Assembly (NCBI RefSeq): GCF_027568575.1
Contig: NZ_JANUVP010000004.1
DNA from: Caldifermentibacillus hisashii
GTDB taxonomy: Bacteria; Bacillota; Bacilli; Bacillales; Caldibacillaceae
Length of the DNA: 64,000 bases
Strand: one strand, 5' to 3'
Shown: in pieces, positions 1 through 8,463 of the stretch
How positions within the stretch are numbered: position 1 is the stretch's first letter
Layout of the letters: every line of letters starts with the position of its first letter
The notes under the pieces: generated by a model
Databases searched by the model: none
Told to the model about the DNA's origin: nothing
The model's input: the letters and a program-made list of their open reading frames with translations, nothing else
Made by a program: the position numbers and the translations under genes

Positions 1-436
1 TTTTCTCAAAATCAAGCAGGAGGATAATCTGCTCCTGATTTCTAATAACTCCGCTAACAAACTGATTCCGATTGCTTAAATCGTTCGGCTTTTCAATCTT
101 TGTTACTGATAAAATTTGTTCTACACCTGATACATGAAAAATTGCCCGCTGTTCGCTAATTTCTGTAACGATAAATCGATCCTGTTCGCTGTTTTCTTGC
201 ACCGGAATTGACAGGAACATGGCTAAATCAATTACCGGTAAAACTTCTCCGCGAATATCGGTAATCCCTTCAATATATGGTTTTGATCGCGGAACAGGTG
301 TCACTTGAGTGGGCATAATAATTTCATTTACATTCTTTACCGGTATACCAAAAAGCTCTTTGCCTAAATAAAATTCAACCAGCATCATTTCCTCAGGCAA
401 AGTTACCGTATTCTGATGATTTTCATTCGTTTTCAT
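1..436 (-). CDS. CheW-domain chemotaxis coupling protein (CheV or CheW), 3' end outside window
   Basis: The frame opens with ATG at 434-436 behind an AAAGGG ribosome site and runs leftward off the window, about 145 residues. The text reads as a CheW domain: LVEFYLGKELFGIPV near residues 19-33, the turn DIRGEVLPVIDL near 66-77, and FHVSGVEQI near 105. Such proteins link chemoreceptors to the CheA kinase at the membrane. B. subtilis has cheV next to patA, which favours CheV; that would need a receiver domain in the unseen C-terminal part, and a plain CheW cannot be excluded. The gene is divergent from patA. Confidence 0.8.
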   Translation of the reverse strand, partial: MKTNENHQNTVTLPEEMMLVEFYLGKELFGIPVKNVNEIIMPTQVTPVPRSKPYIEGITDIRGEVLPVIDLAMFLSIPVQENSEQDRFIVTEISEQRAIFHVSGVEQILSVTKIEKPNDLSNRNQFVSGVIRNQEQIILLLDFEK

Positions 437-520
437 GTTGATTTCCCTTTCTCTATTATTATTCCTTCTTTTATTTTACTTTACAAACAAGAAAAATAAT
501 AGATAAATCTACTTTCTTTA

Positions 521-600
521 AAGTGAAACTTCCATCAGGGGGGGCATCCCCACTGATGGTTAGTTGAACCAATCGGGCACTTACGGGCACTTATCTTCTA
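521..600. repeat. Interspersed hairpin repeat, family A, copy 1
   Basis: Begins GTGAAACTTCCATCAG, then a G-run, ATCCCCACTGATGG and TTAGTTGAACCAATCGGGCAC. The two CATCAGnGGGG / CCCCACTGATG arms form a hairpin. The same text recurs near 6160, 21411, 21551, 22053 and 22199, always between genes. The remaining stretch 601-794 before patA shows no gene; weak similarity to the tails of other copies may extend to about 660. Confidence 0.8.
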
Positions 601-794
601 CTATTCCATGTTTGATTGCCTTTACATTGGGAAAGATTTCGTGATCTTTTGTACGTTGTGTGGGGTAAATATAAAGAAACTTACATTGATTATCCAGAAA
701 GTCACAAATTAATCAATATGTGTAAAATAGTTAAAGCAAGTTTTCCTTATATATGGTATGATATTACTGAGACTGCTTAAGGAAAGGGATCATG

Positions 795-1934
795 ATGGAA
801 CAATTAATCAACCCAAATGTAAAGAATATTCAAATCTCGGGGATCCGTAAATTTTTTAATATGGTTGAAGGTGTTCAAAACGTCATTTCACTTACAATCG
901 GTCAACCGGATTTTCCCACGCCTTCCCATATAAAAGATGTTGCAAAACAAGCAATTGACCAAAATTTCACTTCATATACAGCGAATGCGGGTTATTTAGA
1001 ACTTCGAAAAGCAGCAAGTAACTATGTCAAAAGAAAATATCGTATCGTTTATCATCCTGAGTCAGAAATCATTGTAACTGTAGGAGCCACTCAAGGGATC
1101 GATATTGCTTTAAGAACAATCTTAACTCCAGGAACCGAAGTTTTATTACCTGGCCCGATTTACCCCGGATACGAGCCACTCATTAAACTAGCCGGAGCAA
1201 AGCCGGTCTATCTGGATACACGAAATACAGGTTTCAAAGTAACGGCTGAAATGATTGAAAAAGCAATAAATAACCATACGCGTTGCCTTATTCTCCCCTA
1301 CCCTTCCAACCCTACCGGAGTAAGTTTAACGCGAGAAGAATTAAAAGAAATTGCTGAAGTTGTAAAAAATAAACCGATTTTTGTCCTTGCCGATGAAATT
1401 TACAGTGAATTAGTATACGAGAAAGAACATGTTTCAATTGCAGAGTTTATACCTGAACAGACAATTGTGATTAACGGTTTATCGAAATCCCACTCCATGA
1501 CAGGGTGGCGAATCGGTTTTGTCTTTGCACCCGCTTATTTAACAAAGGAAATGATTAAAGTACATCAGTACAATGTTTCTTGTGCCAGTTCTATTTCACA
1601 AAAAGCCGCAATAGCAGCATTAACAACCGGCTTCTATGATGGAAGGTTAATGCGTGAAGAATATGTGAAAAGAAGAGACTATGTTTATGAGCGGCTAATA
1701 AAATCGGGCTACAATACCGTTCTTCCCAACGGTGCTTTTTACTTTTTTGTAAAAATACCGACAAATTTTCAATTGAATTCTTTCGATTATTGTTTAAAAA
1801 TGGTGAAAGAAAACGGGGTGGCCGTCGTACCGGGAAGTGCCTTTTCTGAATATGGGGAAGGGTATTTCCGACTCTCTTATGCATGTTCGATGGAAAAATT
1901 ACAAGAAGGACTAAACCGGTTACTTGATAAATAA
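795..1934 (+). CDS. patA: Aminotransferase A (PLP-dependent, class I)
   Basis: A PLP-dependent aminotransferase of 379 residues, the usual size, very close to B. subtilis PatA (N-acetyl-diaminopimelate/aromatic-type aminotransferase group). The PLP lysine lies in NGLSKSHSMTGWRIGF (K about 231), and the core motifs IGQPDFPTP, PGPIYPGYEP and YPSNPTGVSL are intact. Two ATGs stand in tandem at 792 and 795. The second is preferred because GGAAAGGG then lies 6 bases upstream and the protein starts MEQLINPN like the family. It is followed directly by a family B repeat and a bidirectional terminator. Confidence 0.92.
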   Translation: MEQLINPNVKNIQISGIRKFFNMVEGVQNVISLTIGQPDFPTPSHIKDVAKQAIDQNFTSYTANAGYLELRKAASNYVKRKYRIVYHPESEIIVTVGATQGIDIALRTILTPGTEVLLPGPIYPGYEPLIKLAGAKPVYLDTRNTGFKVTAEMIEKAINNHTRCLILPYPSNPTGVSLTREELKEIAEVVKNKPIFVLADEIYSELVYEKEHVSIAEFIPEQTIVINGLSKSHSMTGWRIGFVFAPAYLTKEMIKVHQYNVSCASSISQKAAIAALTTGFYDGRLMREEYVKRRDYVYERLIKSGYNTVLPNGAFYFFVKIPTNFQLNSFDYCLKMVKENGVAVVPGSAFSEYGEGYFRLSYACSMEKLQEGLNRLLDK

Positions 1935-2172
1935 AGAAAACTCGGCGACTGCCGAGCCTTTAGGCGATGGCAAAGCCGTAGTCAGCGAAAATACATTTTC
2001 GCTTGCGAGGTAATGCTACCGAAGCTTCTCTAGTTCACCGAAAAAATATAAAATTTTTTCGGCTGCGATGTATTCCCGTGAAGCTTTCCTTGTGCACTTA
2101 TACTTAATTCTTAAAATTTCCAACTACGTCGAATTTGCTTCTTTGCTGGAAATTTATACTTTCTTAACGTAT
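1934..2172. repeat. Interspersed structured repeat, family B, copy 1
   Basis: About 240 bases starting right after patA with AAGAAAACTCGGCGACTGCC. It contains several small hairpins: CTCGGC-GACT-GCCGAG, AGCGAAAA/TTTTCGCT, and CCGAAAAAAT/ATTTTTTCGG. It ends with a block that includes CTACGTCGAATTTGCTTC. Copies recur at 7024-7157 (5' truncated) and 8464-8690. It does not code for a credible protein. Confidence 0.85.
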
Positions 2173-2230
2173 AAAAAAAAGGGCAATCCATAAAAGGCTA
2201 TTTTCAGCTTTTATGGATCGCCCTTTTCTT
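2173..2230. terminator. Bidirectional Rho-independent terminator between patA and ykwC-like gene
   Basis: An 18-base stem, GGGCAATCCATAAAAGGC pairing with GCTTTTATGGATCGCCC, is flanked by an A8 run on the left and TTTTCTTTT on the right. It can therefore stop transcription from both convergent genes. Confidence 0.9.
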
Positions 2231-2268
2231 TTCATCGAATAAAAGACCGTTTGCTTCGGTTTTCAAAT

Positions 2269-3144
2269 TCATTGCCAATATTTATACAATGCCTGGGTTC
2301 CGCTATTTTCTTCACCCATTTTTGCCAATTTTTCGTACATCTGTTTTGCCAAAGTCAAACCGGGTAAGTCGAGATTCATTTTTTCCGCCTCATTTAGTGC
2401 AATCGTCATATCTTTAATAAAATGCTTTATAAAAAAGCCGGGACTGTAATCTTCTTTTAATATTCTCGGTGCATAACTGGAAAGAGAAAAACTTGCAGCC
2501 GCACCGGTCGAAATTAAATCAACAACCTTTTGAACATTTAATCCGGCTTTTTTTGCATAAATTAATGATTCACAAACACCAATCATTGTAGGAGCAATGG
2601 CAATTTGATTTGCCATTTTTGTATGTTGCCCCGATCCTCCTTTTCCAAAATAGGCGATATTTTTCCCCATCAATTGAAATAGTGGTAAAACAGTATCAAA
2701 ATCTTGTTGGTCTCCGCCGACCATAATGGCAAGTCTGGCTTCCTTGGCTCCGATATCACCACCCGAAACCGGTGCATCAAGAACATGTATTCCTTTTTTC
2801 TTGCCTTCCTCATATAATCTTTGAGCAAGCGTCGGTGAAGAGGTTGTCATGTCGATAAAATATGTATTTTCTTTTCCGTTTGTAATTAAGCCGTTTTCCC
2901 CTAAATAAACTTCTTCCACATCATTAGGTGTTCCGATTATAGTAAACACATATTTTGCCTGGTGAGCAATTTCTTTCGGTGTCGCAGCCCAAATCGCACC
3001 TTTGTCTAGTAATTCAGCTGCTTTTTCTTTTGTTCTTGTATAAACATATAACGGGTAACCACCATTTAAAATATGACCGGCCATGCTTTTACCCATAACG
3101 CCTAATCCAATGAAGCCAACAACTGGTTTTTGCTTATTATCCAT
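2269..3144 (-). CDS. ykwC: NAD(P)-dependent beta-hydroxyacid dehydrogenase (3-hydroxyisobutyrate dehydrogenase family)
   Basis: A 291-residue member of the 3-hydroxyisobutyrate dehydrogenase/tartronate semialdehyde reductase family and the close counterpart of B. subtilis YkwC. The dinucleotide fold opens with VGFIGLGVMGKSMA. The substrate motif DAPVSGGDIGA and the catalytic-lysine region SGQHTKMANQ are present. The ATG at 3144 is chosen because GAGGTGG lies 8 bases upstream; a GTG at 3156 would sit inside that site. The true substrate is unknown. The gene sits beside patA and ptsH as in the B. subtilis kinA/patA neighbourhood. Confidence 0.88.
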   Translation of the reverse strand: MDNKQKPVVGFIGLGVMGKSMAGHILNGGYPLYVYTRTKEKAAELLDKGAIWAATPKEIAHQAKYVFTIIGTPNDVEEVYLGENGLITNGKENTYFIDMTTSSPTLAQRLYEEGKKKGIHVLDAPVSGGDIGAKEARLAIMVGGDQQDFDTVLPLFQLMGKNIAYFGKGGSGQHTKMANQIAIAPTMIGVCESLIYAKKAGLNVQKVVDLISTGAAASFSLSSYAPRILKEDYSPGFFIKHFIKDMTIALNEAEKMNLDLPGLTLAKQMYEKLAKMGEENSGTQALYKYWQ

Positions 3145-3204
3145 TGTCCTTACCACCTCATTTTTTTAAAATCGCTTATAACCTCATTTTATCATATTAC
3201 ATAA

Positions 3205-3240
3205 TTAAAAGGGCGGACTATATAAACAGCCCGCCCTTAA
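3205..3240 (-). terminator. Terminator of ptsH
   Basis: The inverted arms GGGCGG and CCGCCC enclose about 14 bases. Read on the minus strand the hairpin ends in a short TTTTAATT tract, just after the ptsH stop. Confidence 0.75.
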
Positions 3241-3254
3241 CAATATATTATTTA

Positions 3255-3521
3255 TTATTTAGCTAGTCCTTCTTTTGTTATTACTTCTGTTAATTCATTC
3301 ATTGCCAATTCTTCATCGTTTCCGTCAACGATGATCGTAATATCTGCATCTTTTCCGATACCTAAAGACATAACACCCATGATTGATTTTAAATTAACTT
3401 TTTTTTCTTTATATTGTAATGAAATTTCCGACTCAAATTTACCTGCTGCTTGTACTAATAATGTTGCAGGACGGGCATGAATACCTGTTTCTGCGATAAC
3501 TTTAAATTTCTTTTCAATCAT
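3255..3521 (-). CDS. ptsH: Phosphocarrier protein HPr
   Basis: An 88-residue cytoplasmic phosphocarrier of the sugar phosphotransferase system. The histidine accepting phosphate from enzyme I is in GIHARPAT (His about 14). The regulatory serine for HPr kinase lies in LKSIMGVMSLGIG. The start is the ATG at 3521, 8 bases after GAGGAG; a GTG 9 bases upstream falls within the ribosome site. The gene is flanked by its own terminator and an unrelated dehydrogenase. No ptsI (enzyme I) follows it, unlike the usual ptsHI operon. Confidence 0.95.
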   Translation of the reverse strand: MIEKKFKVIAETGIHARPATLLVQAAGKFESEISLQYKEKKVNLKSIMGVMSLGIGKDADITIIVDGNDEELAMNELTEVITKEGLAK

Positions 3522-3670
3522 ATAAGTCACTCCTCAATCAATTAATTTTAAAGTATGTAAAAACTTGGCATGATTTATTATATCATATCATTTGATAAAT
3601 TGTTCACTATTTGGAGCTCAGATAAATTAAATTTATTGAATCGATGATAATTTAACCCCATTTCCTATAA

Positions 3671-4411
3671 TTATTCTTCATAAATCATTTTTTTCGTCAT
3701 CCCTCCGTCTATGGTAATATTTTCTCCACTGATAAAATCATTTTTCGGATTTGCTAAAAATAAGCAAGCACGAGCAATATCAGCTGGTTCGCCAACCCGA
3801 CCTGACCAATGTTGTTTATGGTCGCGCTCAGATAATTCCGATTTATCTCCGGTATGAATCCAACCGGGGCTGACCGAGTTTACGCGAATATGATAGGGAC
3901 TCAAACTTGCAGCTAAAGCATGGGTAAGGGCAATGATTCCACCTTTGGATGCGGCATACCCTTCTGTATTAGGTTCTGACATAAATGCCCTTGTAGAAGC
4001 AATATTAATAATGGAACCGCCTGTTTCTTTCATAAATCTGGCAGCTTCTTTTGAACAAATAAATGCACTTCGTAAGTTTGTATTAAGAATATCATCCCAT
4101 TCTGCAACAGACATTTCAAATAACGGAATGAATTTTGAAATACCGGCATTATTAATTAATACATCAATCCCTCCATATTTTTGGATAGTGAATTCGACAA
4201 GTCTGCGAATCTCTTCTTCTTTTCTCATATCTGTTTCAACAAAGAAAACTTGCTTTCCAGATGCCAATAATTGTTTTTCCAATGTTTTTCCCGCATCAAC
4301 ATCTACATCCGCTACAACAACATTAGCGAATGCGTTTGCAAAAGTTTGGACAATGCTCTTCCCAATCCCATTAGCACCACCTGTAACGATAACCGTTTTA
4401 TTTTGAAACAT
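3671..4411 (-). CDS. Short-chain dehydrogenase/reductase (SDR), substrate unknown
   Basis: 246 residues, the classical SDR length. The NAD(P)-binding signature TGGANGIGKS is at residues 10-19, NNAG follows near 87, a serine in INIAST, and the catalytic YxxxK in GYAASKGG (Tyr about 152). The end HTGDKSELSER then SGENITIDGGM is typical of the glucose 1-dehydrogenase/3-oxoacyl-ACP-reductase-like branch. The ATG follows AAAGGA. The gene appears monocistronic; B. subtilis has an SDR (YkvO) in the same general region, but orthology is not established here. Confidence 0.85.
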   Translation of the reverse strand: MFQNKTVIVTGGANGIGKSIVQTFANAFANVVVADVDVDAGKTLEKQLLASGKQVFFVETDMRKEEEIRRLVEFTIQKYGGIDVLINNAGISKFIPLFEMSVAEWDDILNTNLRSAFICSKEAARFMKETGGSIINIASTRAFMSEPNTEGYAASKGGIIALTHALAASLSPYHIRVNSVSPGWIHTGDKSELSERDHKQHWSGRVGEPADIARACLFLANPKNDFISGENITIDGGMTKKMIYEE

Positions 4412-4560
4412 CGGCCCATTCCTTTCTGTTGATTAATTAGTCAAAGAAACTTTTCGTTGTTAACTATATACTTTACGCCTTGTTAGTCAACTTCACTCTT
4501 ATTATATGTATAAATCAAAAGTTTTTCATCTACATTGGAAAAAAACAAAGTAAATAGCTA

Positions 4561-4590
4561 AAAAAAGGGCTGTATAATATACAACCCCTG
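4561..4590 (-). terminator. Terminator of LysM hydrolase gene
   Basis: On the minus strand GGGGTTGTATA pairs with TATACAGCCC and is followed by a run of seven T residues, about 20 bases after the stop codon at 4606. Confidence 0.85.
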
Positions 4591-4605
4591 TGTGATGCTA
4601 ATCAT

Positions 4606-5202
4606 TTATTTCGCAAAAACGTGGTTACCGATTTTGACTGTAACTTGTTTTGAAAAAATCCATTTACTTGTACTTGTTTTAGGATTATAGAAATACAATG
4701 AGCCATTTCCTTGCCCTCTAAATGCTAAAGCTTCCTGTACTGCTCTTTTCGATTCAGCATCAGCCGGCTCATTAATTTCACCGTTAGCCACCGGTGAGAA
4801 TGCATAGTACCCGTTATCAATTTGATAGATTACGTCTCTGACACTGTTTGGAAAATTCGGGTTGTCAACGCGATTCAAGACAACTGTTGCAACTGCAACT
4901 TTCCCTGCGTATGGCTCACCTTTTGCTTCTGCAGTAACAAGTCGGGCAAGCAAATCTTTGTCACTGCTTGATAAACTGTCAGGCAATGATAGTTTTTGAC
5001 CCGGATAAATCTTATCAGAGTTTAAGTGATTCATAGACTGGAGGATTTGAACAGGAACTCCATTAGTTTGTCCAATTTTATAAAGTGAATCGCCACTTTT
5101 CACTGTGTAAACTGATGCAGCTTCTGTTTGGTTTGTTCCGAAACCGATCATCGCAAACATCGCCAGCATTGTGATCATCGTTTTTATTACTCTTTTTCCC
5201 AT
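4606..5202 (-). CDS. ykvT: Secreted LysM / SleB-type cell wall hydrolase
   Basis: 198 residues with three parts. A signal peptide (MGKRVIKTMITMLAMFAMIG, cut near TEA) leads. One LysM peptidoglycan-binding domain, YTVKSGDSLYKIG to YPGQKLSL, spans residues 32-75. A Hydrolase_2 catalytic domain has ARLVTAEAKGEPYAGKVAVA, AFSPVANGEI and GSLYFYNP. The last domain is that of the spore cortex enzyme SleB and of vegetative relatives such as YkvT. It would cleave peptidoglycan outside the membrane. GGAGGTG lies 10 bases before the ATG. The nearby ykvS supports the YkvT assignment. Confidence 0.85.
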   Translation of the reverse strand: MGKRVIKTMITMLAMFAMIGFGTNQTEAASVYTVKSGDSLYKIGQTNGVPVQILQSMNHLNSDKIYPGQKLSLPDSLSSSDKDLLARLVTAEAKGEPYAGKVAVATVVLNRVDNPNFPNSVRDVIYQIDNGYYAFSPVANGEINEPADAESKRAVQEALAFRGQGNGSLYFYNPKTSTSKWIFSKQVTVKIGNHVFAK

Positions 5203-5330
5203 GCTTCAAGAGCACCTCCTATCAATTGTACATATCCTAGGTTAACAAGGAATCTAGTAGAATTCATTAGTAGAGGAATGGCAAATTTACCGTTATTTGC
5301 CAAAAGGAGGTGCACCGGAAAGGAAAATAA

Positions 5331-5525
5331 TCAACTTCTTGGTTCTTCCATATAATAATAAATTACATTTCCGCCGTGCTGGGCAACACCGCGGAAATGT
5401 TTAAAGTCCGGGCGCTCAACCAAATATTTACGGAAAGTCAAAAAATCGCTTTTTTCAATTAAACATTCATTTATTTTGCCTGAAGCTAGTTTATCAAGAA
5501 GTTCGCGTGCTGTTTCTTCATCCAT
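5331..5525 (-). CDS. Small conserved-looking protein, function unknown
   Basis: 64 residues starting MDEETARELLDKLASGKINE, with the middle FLTFRKYLVERPDFKHFRG and the end GGNVIYYYMEEPRS. GGAGGG stands 7 bases before the ATG, so translation is likely. No transmembrane segment or metal motif is visible. Its position between ykvS and ykvT homologues and its length fit the uncharacterised B. subtilis YkzS, but I recognise this by position only. Confidence 0.7.
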   Translation of the reverse strand: MDEETARELLDKLASGKINECLIEKSDFLTFRKYLVERPDFKHFRGVAQHGGNVIYYYMEEPRS

Positions 5526-5576
5526 ATGTCATCCCTCCTATGAATCTTTTTATAATGAATAGTGGAAGAAATATTG

Positions 5577-5705
5577 AAAAGTAAAAACTTCAGTCAGTAT
5601 AGGGGCAATATCAAAGAACACAATAAATAGCCCACATTTTGTGACAACGCTTGTGTAAACAGTATCATGCCCCCCAAGCTAATCGGACGTAAGCGGGCAA
5701 CCCCT
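5577..5705. repeat. Degenerate family A repeat remnant
   Basis: AAAACTTCAGTCAGTATAGG and, about 90 bases on, GCCCCCCAAGCTAATCGGAC with a nearby GGGCAAC resemble the two ends of family A copies. The match is loose and the spacing differs, so this is a decayed copy at best. Confidence 0.35.
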
Positions 5706-5868
5706 TTCCCAACTGTCTTCCTCGTTGACACAAAATTTGCCGGGATTTTGTCTATCTCGTTAAAAGTTTCTCGGTTTTTTTAACTAAATTTGTCATATGT
5801 ACTTTACTTTTAAAAAGATCTAGTGCAAACTAATTTATAATTATAATTAATCAAGGGAGAGAAGTAAA

Positions 5869-6048
5869 ATGAGAAAAGCTGTAGTTGGGAATGTAATCGA
5901 ATTCAAAAATGGTCTTCGTGGTATTGTTGAGAAGGTCAATGAAAACTCTGTCATAGTGAATTTAACCTATATGCAAAATTTTCGAGAAATGGATTTGGAT
6001 GAAAAAACAGTTGTTAATCACAAAAACTATATAATTGTTGACGAATAA
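5869..6048 (+). CDS. ykvS: DUF2187 family small protein (YkvS-like)
   Basis: 59 residues: MRKAVVGNVIEFKNGLRGIV, EKVNENSVIVNLTYMQNF, and the end EKTVVNHKNYIIVDE. This is the DUF2187 family, a small KOW/SH3-like beta-barrel of unknown role. GGGAGAG lies about 7 bases before the ATG. The typical ending TVVNHKNY is shared with a second, diverged family member at 32814-33035. The gene is divergent from the 64-residue protein gene at 5331-5525. Confidence 0.88.
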   Translation: MRKAVVGNVIEFKNGLRGIVEKVNENSVIVNLTYMQNFREMDLDEKTVVNHKNYIIVDE

Positions 6049-6159
6049 CAAAAATGTAGGACGTTCACCAGTATTTGTACACTTTTACTGAAAAAAATTT
6101 TCCTTTTTCACACTGCTCCAAAACAACTATCCATAACGACCTCCTCGTAAAATATACAG

Positions 6160-6303
6160 TGAAAACTTCAATCAGTGGGGAATCTACCTCACTGATTGTT
6201 AGTTGAGCCAATAAGGTATTTATGGGTACGAATCTCCCACCCTTGGCTTCTTTGATTTATGCGGGAAGATTTTGCCGGAAGATTTAGTGACCGTTCATGC
6301 AGA
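6160..6303. repeat. Interspersed hairpin repeat, family A, copy 3
   Basis: GTGAAAACTTCAATCAGTGG, CCTCACTGATTGTTAGTTGA, then a tail with GCGGGAAGATTTTGCC and TTAGTGACCGTTCATG that matches the tails of the copies at 21411 and 22053. It lies in the 360-base gap before the CPBP protease gene. Nothing else is seen in that gap. Confidence 0.7.
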
Positions 6304-6408
6304 GTACTTTTTCTCCTCACTCCTACTTTATATTCACTACTTTTTTTATTTTTCTCCTTCATAAATTATGCTAAAATATATTTATGTTTTGAAAGGAGCC
6401 TCGCAAAT

Positions 6409-7023
6409 ATGACAAAGACATTCTCTGATTGGAGATTCCTGTTTGGACTTGCCATAGCCCATTTACTAATATTTTTCGCCTTTGATCAAGCAAAAGTTTT
6501 TTGGTATATCTTAACAGGCGCTATGCTTTTGTTAATTGCTTACTCGATTTTAAATGAAGATATTGACGATCAATTATCACTCGGACGCTATTTACTTTAC
6601 GGAGTACTGTCCGGCTTTATGCTCTATGTTATTTTTTGGCTTGGCGATACCATTGTCCGCTTAATCAACTTTACTTATTTTAAAAATCAAATTACAAGTT
6701 TATATCATTTATATTCACCTAAAGTGATTTGGCATTTTATTGTTTTAGTACTGATTTTAATACCCGGTGAAGAATTTTTCTGGAGAGGATTTATTCTCAA
6801 GCGTTTGCTTAAAGACAACCAAATTTGGCCGGCTGTCATTGTATCTTCCTTCCTTTACGGTTTAGCACAATTATATTCAGGATCAATTGTACTTTTTTTA
6901 GCCGCTTTCATAGCAGGAATCATATGGGGAGCTCTTTATGCTTGGAAACGCAGCCTGCCGCTTATTGTCATCTCACACTTAACTTTTGATTTACTATTAT
7001 TTGTCTTTTTTCCATTACGATAA
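6409..7023 (+). CDS. CPBP family intramembrane metalloprotease
   Basis: 204 residues with about six hydrophobic helices. The family motif EEFFWRGFI (EExxxxR, residues about 122-130) and the downstream HLTFDLLL (conserved His/Asp-Asn motif) give the predicted metal-site residues of CAAX-protease/bacteriocin-processing (CPBP, Abi) enzymes. The start is the ATG at 6409, directly after AAAGGAGCC; the longer frame upstream has no ribosome site. The substrate is unknown: family members include processing proteases and immunity proteins. A 5'-truncated family B repeat follows the stop codon. Confidence 0.85.
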   Translation: MTKTFSDWRFLFGLAIAHLLIFFAFDQAKVFWYILTGAMLLLIAYSILNEDIDDQLSLGRYLLYGVLSGFMLYVIFWLGDTIVRLINFTYFKNQITSLYHLYSPKVIWHFIVLVLILIPGEEFFWRGFILKRLLKDNQIWPAVIVSSFLYGLAQLYSGSIVLFLAAFIAGIIWGALYAWKRSLPLIVISHLTFDLLLFVFFPLR

Positions 7024-7157
7024 TAAAAATATAAGATTTTTTCGGCTTTGATGTATTCCTGTAGCGTTCCTTGTGCATTTATACTTAAAACTTAAAATTT
7101 TCCGCTACGTCGAATTTGCTTCCTTGCCAGTAATTTATACTTCCTTATCGTATAAAG
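7024..7157. repeat. Interspersed repeat, family B, 5'-truncated copy 2
   Basis: AAAAATATAAGATTTTTTCGGC is shortened here to its start; then TGATGTATTCCTGTAGC and CTACGTCGAATTTGCTTC match the 3' two thirds of the copy at 1934-2172. The copy begins exactly at the stop codon of the CPBP gene. Confidence 0.8.
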
Positions 7158-7200
7158 AAGGTGCCCCGGTAACCCTGTCCTTTAACCGGGACACCTTTTT
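7158..7200. terminator. Bidirectional terminator between CPBP gene and ykvI
   Basis: AAGGTGCCCCGGTAA pairs with TTAACCGGGACACCTT across a 9-base loop and ends in TTTTT on the plus strand. The convergent ykvI stop is 5 bases further on. Confidence 0.9.
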
Positions 7201-7204
7201 AGTA

Positions 7205-8221
7205 TTATCGTATAATTAATAGTAAAAGAAAAACTAGACTGATATAACCAAATAAAGGATATAAAAAAGACAGCAAAGTTCCGTAGTCCACCATGCTGAT
7301 GGCAAATGCAACGGAAAGAATGGCCATTCCAATTGTTAATGTATTCCCCGGTATTTTCCTTTTCACAAACCGCTCTAAACCATATAAATTGCCGACAACC
7401 GATGTAAAAATCTCCCCGTAAATGACAATGATAAATAGGAAATGGAATGATGTGGCCAGGGTGTTCACCATGACAGCCATTGGTATTTGAAATTCGGTTA
7501 AAGATGGAAGCTGAACCAGGGTGACGTGACTTGAGATCAAAATCAATGTCAAGGCTAGTCCACCGATCACTCCCCCCCTTTTCACAGTCTTCTTATCACC
7601 GATTTCGGTGGCAGCCGGTACAAGTACAGCTGTTGCCAAGGAAATATTGAATGCAGCATAAGCAAAACTATCAATGATTGCCCCCCATGTAAAATGAAAT
7701 CCTTTTGCAACATTTCCCATAAAGTCAGGTGAATGGAAAGCAAGATACGCTAAAAGAAAACTAAATAATATTAAAACAGGAACGACAAGCGTATTAACCC
7801 AAACCAGCCCCCTTGTCCCAATCAAAAGTACAATTAACGTAAAAATGATGGTAATAAGGATTCCAGCCATTTTAGGTAAATGCAATTGTTCCTGAAACAC
7901 ACTTCCCGCCCCGCTTAACATGACAGATGTTACCCCTACTAACATGACAAACATGATAAGATTAATCACCGGTGCGAAATATGGTCCAAAAATATGTACA
8001 TTTAATTGTTGAAAACTCCTCGCCTGCAATTCGATCGCCAATAACATGATTTTTACACCAAAACCGATAAAACAAAGGCCGGAAATACAGATACCAATTA
8101 AACCCATAAAACCATATTGGGAGAAGAACTCAACAATTTCTTTACCGGTTGCAAATCCTGCCCCAACAATCGTTCCTACATAGATAAAGGCCAATTGAAA
8201 AGACTTTTTCCAACTCACCAA
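7205..8221 (-). CDS. ykvI: YkvI-like membrane transporter (APC/LeuT-fold superfamily)
   Basis: About 338 residues with roughly ten hydrophobic helices. The N-terminus SFQLAFIYVGTIVGAGFATG contains the unwound-helix GAGFATGKE motif typical of the YkvI family, which is related to amino acid permeases; the substrate is not known. The start is not an ATG: TTG at 8221 lies 7 bases after GGAGG, and GTG at 8218 is the alternative. The longer frame to 8299 is unlikely because the ribosome site would fall inside it. It is divergent from clpE, matching B. subtilis gene order. Confidence 0.85.
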   Translation of the reverse strand: MVSWKKSFQLAFIYVGTIVGAGFATGKEIVEFFSQYGFMGLIGICISGLCFIGFGVKIMLLAIELQARSFQQLNVHIFGPYFAPVINLIMFVMLVGVTSVMLSGAGSVFQEQLHLPKMAGILITIIFTLIVLLIGTRGLVWVNTLVVPVLILFSFLLAYLAFHSPDFMGNVAKGFHFTWGAIIDSFAYAAFNISLATAVLVPAATEIGDKKTVKRGGVIGGLALTLILISSHVTLVQLPSLTEFQIPMAVMVNTLATSFHFLFIIVIYGEIFTSVVGNLYGLERFVKRKIPGNTLTIGMAILSVAFAISMVDYGTLLSFLYPLFGYISLVFLLLLIIR

Positions 8222-8378
8222 ACTCCCCCCTCCCTTCATCTTATGCCAAGGAGGACAAGGAAAGAACGGTACGAAATATTTCACAAATAGGTATTTCATC
8301 CATCGAAGTACTTGTATCTGACAAGAAAGAACGATACAAATTTTTCACTGTTTATAAAAAATTTTTATGGCAAAATAC

Positions 8379-8440
8379 TTGAAAGTCAAAGATGGTCAAA
8401 GTATAATATAGTCAGAAGGTCAAGGATAGTCAAAGTCAAA
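8379..8440 (+). promoter_or_regulatory. Sigma-A promoter with overlapping CtsR operators (clpE)
   Basis: TTGAAA (8379-8384), 17 bases, TATAAT (8402-8407) is a near-consensus promoter. AGTCAAA-GAT-GGTCAAA (8384-8400) is a CtsR tandem heptad overlapping the spacer. A second operator, GGTCAAG-GAT-AGTCAAA (8418-8434), plus an extra GTCAAA, lies just downstream of the start site. CtsR represses clp genes in unstressed cells, so clpE should be heat and misfolding inducible. A TTGACA at 8444-8449 has no partner -10 box. Confidence 0.92.
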
Positions 8441-8463
8441 CAATTGACAGGTTATATACTTCA

